A DNA stretch of 64,000 nucleotides from Pyxidicoccus caerfyrddinensis. GTDB lineage: Bacteria > Myxococcota > Myxococcia > Myxococcales > Myxococcaceae. Location: positions 62,001-126,000 of the forward strand of contig NZ_JAAIYA010000002.1 of NCBI RefSeq assembly GCF_010894405.1, written 5' to 3'. Below the pieces are notes generated by a model. The model was not told the origin of the DNA. It saw only the letters and a program-made list of their open reading frames with translations, and searched no databases. Made by a program: the position numbers and the translations under genes. Position 1 is the first letter of the stretch, and every line of letters starts with the position of its first letter. Below, in pieces: positions 62,515 to 64,000 of this stretch.

Positions 62515-64000
62515 CTACGGGAAGGTGCAGTTCTCCGTCTGGCGTCGCTCGCCCGGCGTGCCGCGGTTGCCGGTGCTGAACCCACCCGCGCCGCCGTCGG
62601 CCAGGGTGTAGGTGACGCTGCCTGCCTCCAGCGTCACGTCCGCCTGCGGCCCGCACCACACGCCCACGGAGGGGCCGCCGCCACCGCCGCCGCCCGGCCC
62701 GCCCGTGCCGCCGGCGCCACCCCTGCCGCCGTTGCCGCCGTTGCCGCCCGTGGTGGAGTACAGGACGGGCACCTCCTGCACGTCGTACACGCCGCCGTCG
62801 CCTCCGCCTCCGCCCGTGCCACCGCTGCCGCCCGGACCGCCGGGACCGCCAGCGCCACCCCGGCCGCCGCCGCGCGTGCGCAGCTCGGTGCCCGCGCCCA
62901 CCGTGACCTGGGAGTCGACGAGCAGCAGCGCGATGGACGCGCCGCCACCGCCACCGCCCTGCCCACCCGTGCCGCCGCAGCCGCCACCACCGCCGCCGCC
63001 GCCCGCGCCGCTGGCCGCCACGGTCCGGGTCGTCCCGGTACACGTCCCGCCGCTACCACCGCCGCCACCGCCCTCACCGGGCAGGCCGGCGTCGCCGGGG
63101 CCACCCTGTTGGTTGGCCTGCCACGTCCCACCCACCACGTCCAGCATGCCCAGGCCCGCGCCCGGGGGGCCGGTCGGGCCGTCGTCGCCGACGGTGCCCG
63201 GCATTCCGTTGCCACCGACGAAGCCGTTGCAGTTGCAGCGCAGCGTCCCCGCGCAGTTCACCCCGAAGGTTCCCGCCAGGCCGCCATCGCCTCCGCCCGC
63301 ATCGGGCCGGCCCATCTCGCCCGGGTTGCCGTCCTTGCGGTTGAACACCCCGTCTCCGCCCGCGCCGCCAGAGCGGTCATCGCTCGCGCAGGCGCTCAGC
63401 GGGGCCTGCCCGCCCGCGCCCGTGCTGGTCCCCGTCGCCGAGGCGCCGCCGTTGCCATCCTGGCCTCCCTGTCCCACCGTGCCGGAGCCGCCGTCCGCAC
63501 CGGGGGCGCCCAGGCCGGCCTCGAGGGTGACGTGGCGCAGCGCCACGCCCGACGCACCCAGCATGCGCAGCGCGATGGAGGGCGCTCCGGGCTGCACCGC
63601 GTCCGTGGAGCTCACGTACACGTACTCCAGCCGGGTGCCCGCGTCCGTCAGGCCCCGCACCGTCAGCCCCACCGTGCCGCCGCTCAGCCGGGCGGCGCGG
63701 TTGTCCGCGCGCCTCCACCCGTTCGTGTCCCGGATGTAGCCGCCGTGCAGTGACACCGGCAGGTCCAGCTCCAGCCCGGGCTCGTTGTACGCGCCGCCCG
63801 CCAGGTACAGACGCACCGGGCCGCCGCCGTCCGCCACGCGCAGCACCTCCAGCGCGTGCGCCACGGTGCGCAGCGGCGACTCGCGCGTGCCCGCGCCCTG
63901 CTCGTCGTTCCCGTTCTCCGGGTCGATGAAGAAGCCCGCGTCGGCCTGGCCGTCCACGCCGTCGCAGTCGGTGTCCGCGAAGCTGTCGTCCGGCAGGTCC
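62515..64000 (-). CDS. Glycine-rich secreted protein (5' end beyond window)
   Basis: At least 495 codons are visible; the frame is open at 64000, so the N-terminus and any signal peptide are missing. The part near the edge includes DTDCDGVDGQADAG (Ca-binding-like), then a right-handed beta-helix-type stretch (GTRESPLRTVAHALEVLRVADGGGPVRLYLAGG). The rest is long Gly-rich, collagen-like sequence (GGAGGPGGPGGSGG, GGGDGG) with scattered Cys (CNCNG, CGGTGG, WCGPQA). It resembles the large myxobacterial surface proteins of DUF1565/beta-helix type. A cell-surface or exopolysaccharide-linked role is a guess. Confidence 0.8.
   Translation of the reverse strand, partial: DLPDDSFADTDCDGVDGQADAGFFIDPENGNDEQGAGTRESPLRTVAHALEVLRVADGGGPVRLYLAGGAYNEPGLELDLPVSLHGGYIRDTNGWRRADNRAARLSGGTVGLTVRGLTDAGTRLEYVYVSSTDAVQPGAPSIALRMLGASGVALRHVTLEAGLGAPGADGGSGTVGQGGQDGNGGASATGTSTGAGGQAPLSACASDDRSGGAGGDGVFNRKDGNPGEMGRPDAGGGDGGLAGTFGVNCAGTLRCNCNGFVGGNGMPGTVGDDGPTGPPGAGLGMLDVVGGTWQANQQGGPGDAGLPGEGGGGGGSGGTCTGTTRTVAASGAGGGGGGGGCGGTGGQGGGGGGASIALLLVDSQVTVGAGTELRTRGGGRGGAGGPGGPGGSGGTGGGGGDGGVYDVQEVPVLYSTTGGNGGNGGRGGAGGTGGPGGGGGGGPSVGVWCGPQADVTLEAGSVTYTLADGGAGGFSTGNRGTPGERRQTENCTFP

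Overview
The window is very GC-rich (roughly 70% by eye), densely coding, and rich in hybrid histidine kinases, stand-alone response regulators, eukaryote-like Ser/Thr kinases, lipoproteins and conserved proteins of unknown function. That combination, with ATGA/TTGA start-stop overlaps, DUF5985 pairs and secreted proteins with glycine-rich or CHIPPGNP motifs, points to a fruiting myxobacterium of the family Myxococcaceae (Myxococcus, Corallococcus or Pyxidicoccus type). This is inference from content; no 16S or other marker is present. I see no tRNA, rRNA, prophage, transposase or CRISPR array. The window looks like ordinary chromosome.

Layout. 1-7.2 kb: a Che-like signalling operon (5'-truncated HAMP-repeat hybrid kinase, CheR, CheB-like protein without its serine, REC-PAS regulator), then a winged-helix-like protein and two small DUF5985 membrane proteins. 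7.2-19.9 kb: Tat-exported PhoX-like protein, aldo/keto reductase, a 46-bp tandem-repeat array, a triple-GAF histidine kinase, an S41 protease, an aldehyde dehydrogenase/DUF779 pair, an FMN-dependent hydroxyacid oxidase, and an ABC-2 transporter. 20-31.2 kb: small lipoprotein, a Ser/Thr kinase fused to PilZ-, J- and TPR-like parts, an AarF kinase, a stand-alone receiver, CheB with a zinc-ribbon tail, a NarL-type regulator, an alpha/beta hydrolase, a ferritin-like protein, a SAM methyltransferase, and tryptophan 2,3-dioxygenase. 31.3-39.8 kb (minus strand): FIST sensor, hybrid kinase and receiver operon, a pentaheme lipoprotein, and a PAS-GAF histidine kinase. 40-47.5 kb: a RapA-like SNF2 helicase and a four-gene TadE/TadG-like operon. 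47.5-53.7 kb: conserved unknown proteins, two membrane proteins, and an ABC exporter. 53.7-64 kb: DnaJ, an LpoA-like lipoprotein, a WD40 lipoprotein with a retropepsin-like insert, a flavin reductase-like protein, a degenerate GT51 transglycosylase, a Ser/Thr kinase, and the 3' end of a glycine-rich secreted protein.

Two themes stand out. First, in-frame minisatellites (24, 45, 51 and 54 bp, all multiples of 3) occur in signalling or exported proteins, while the one clearly intergenic array has a 46-bp unit. The 46-bp and 45-bp arrays share a related 18-bp palindrome starting GGAAGGAAC. Second, several proteins look like enzymes whose key residues are gone: CheB without Ser, a GT51 domain without its glutamates, a hydrolase with Tyr at the nucleophile elbow, and a retropepsin fold with DARA in place of DTGA. 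The strongest candidate for an undescribed system is the 55-60.4 kb stretch, where an LpoA-like lipoprotein overlaps the WD40/retropepsin lipoprotein and lies near a GT51-like pseudoenzyme. This suggests an envelope or peptidoglycan module, but that remains inference.
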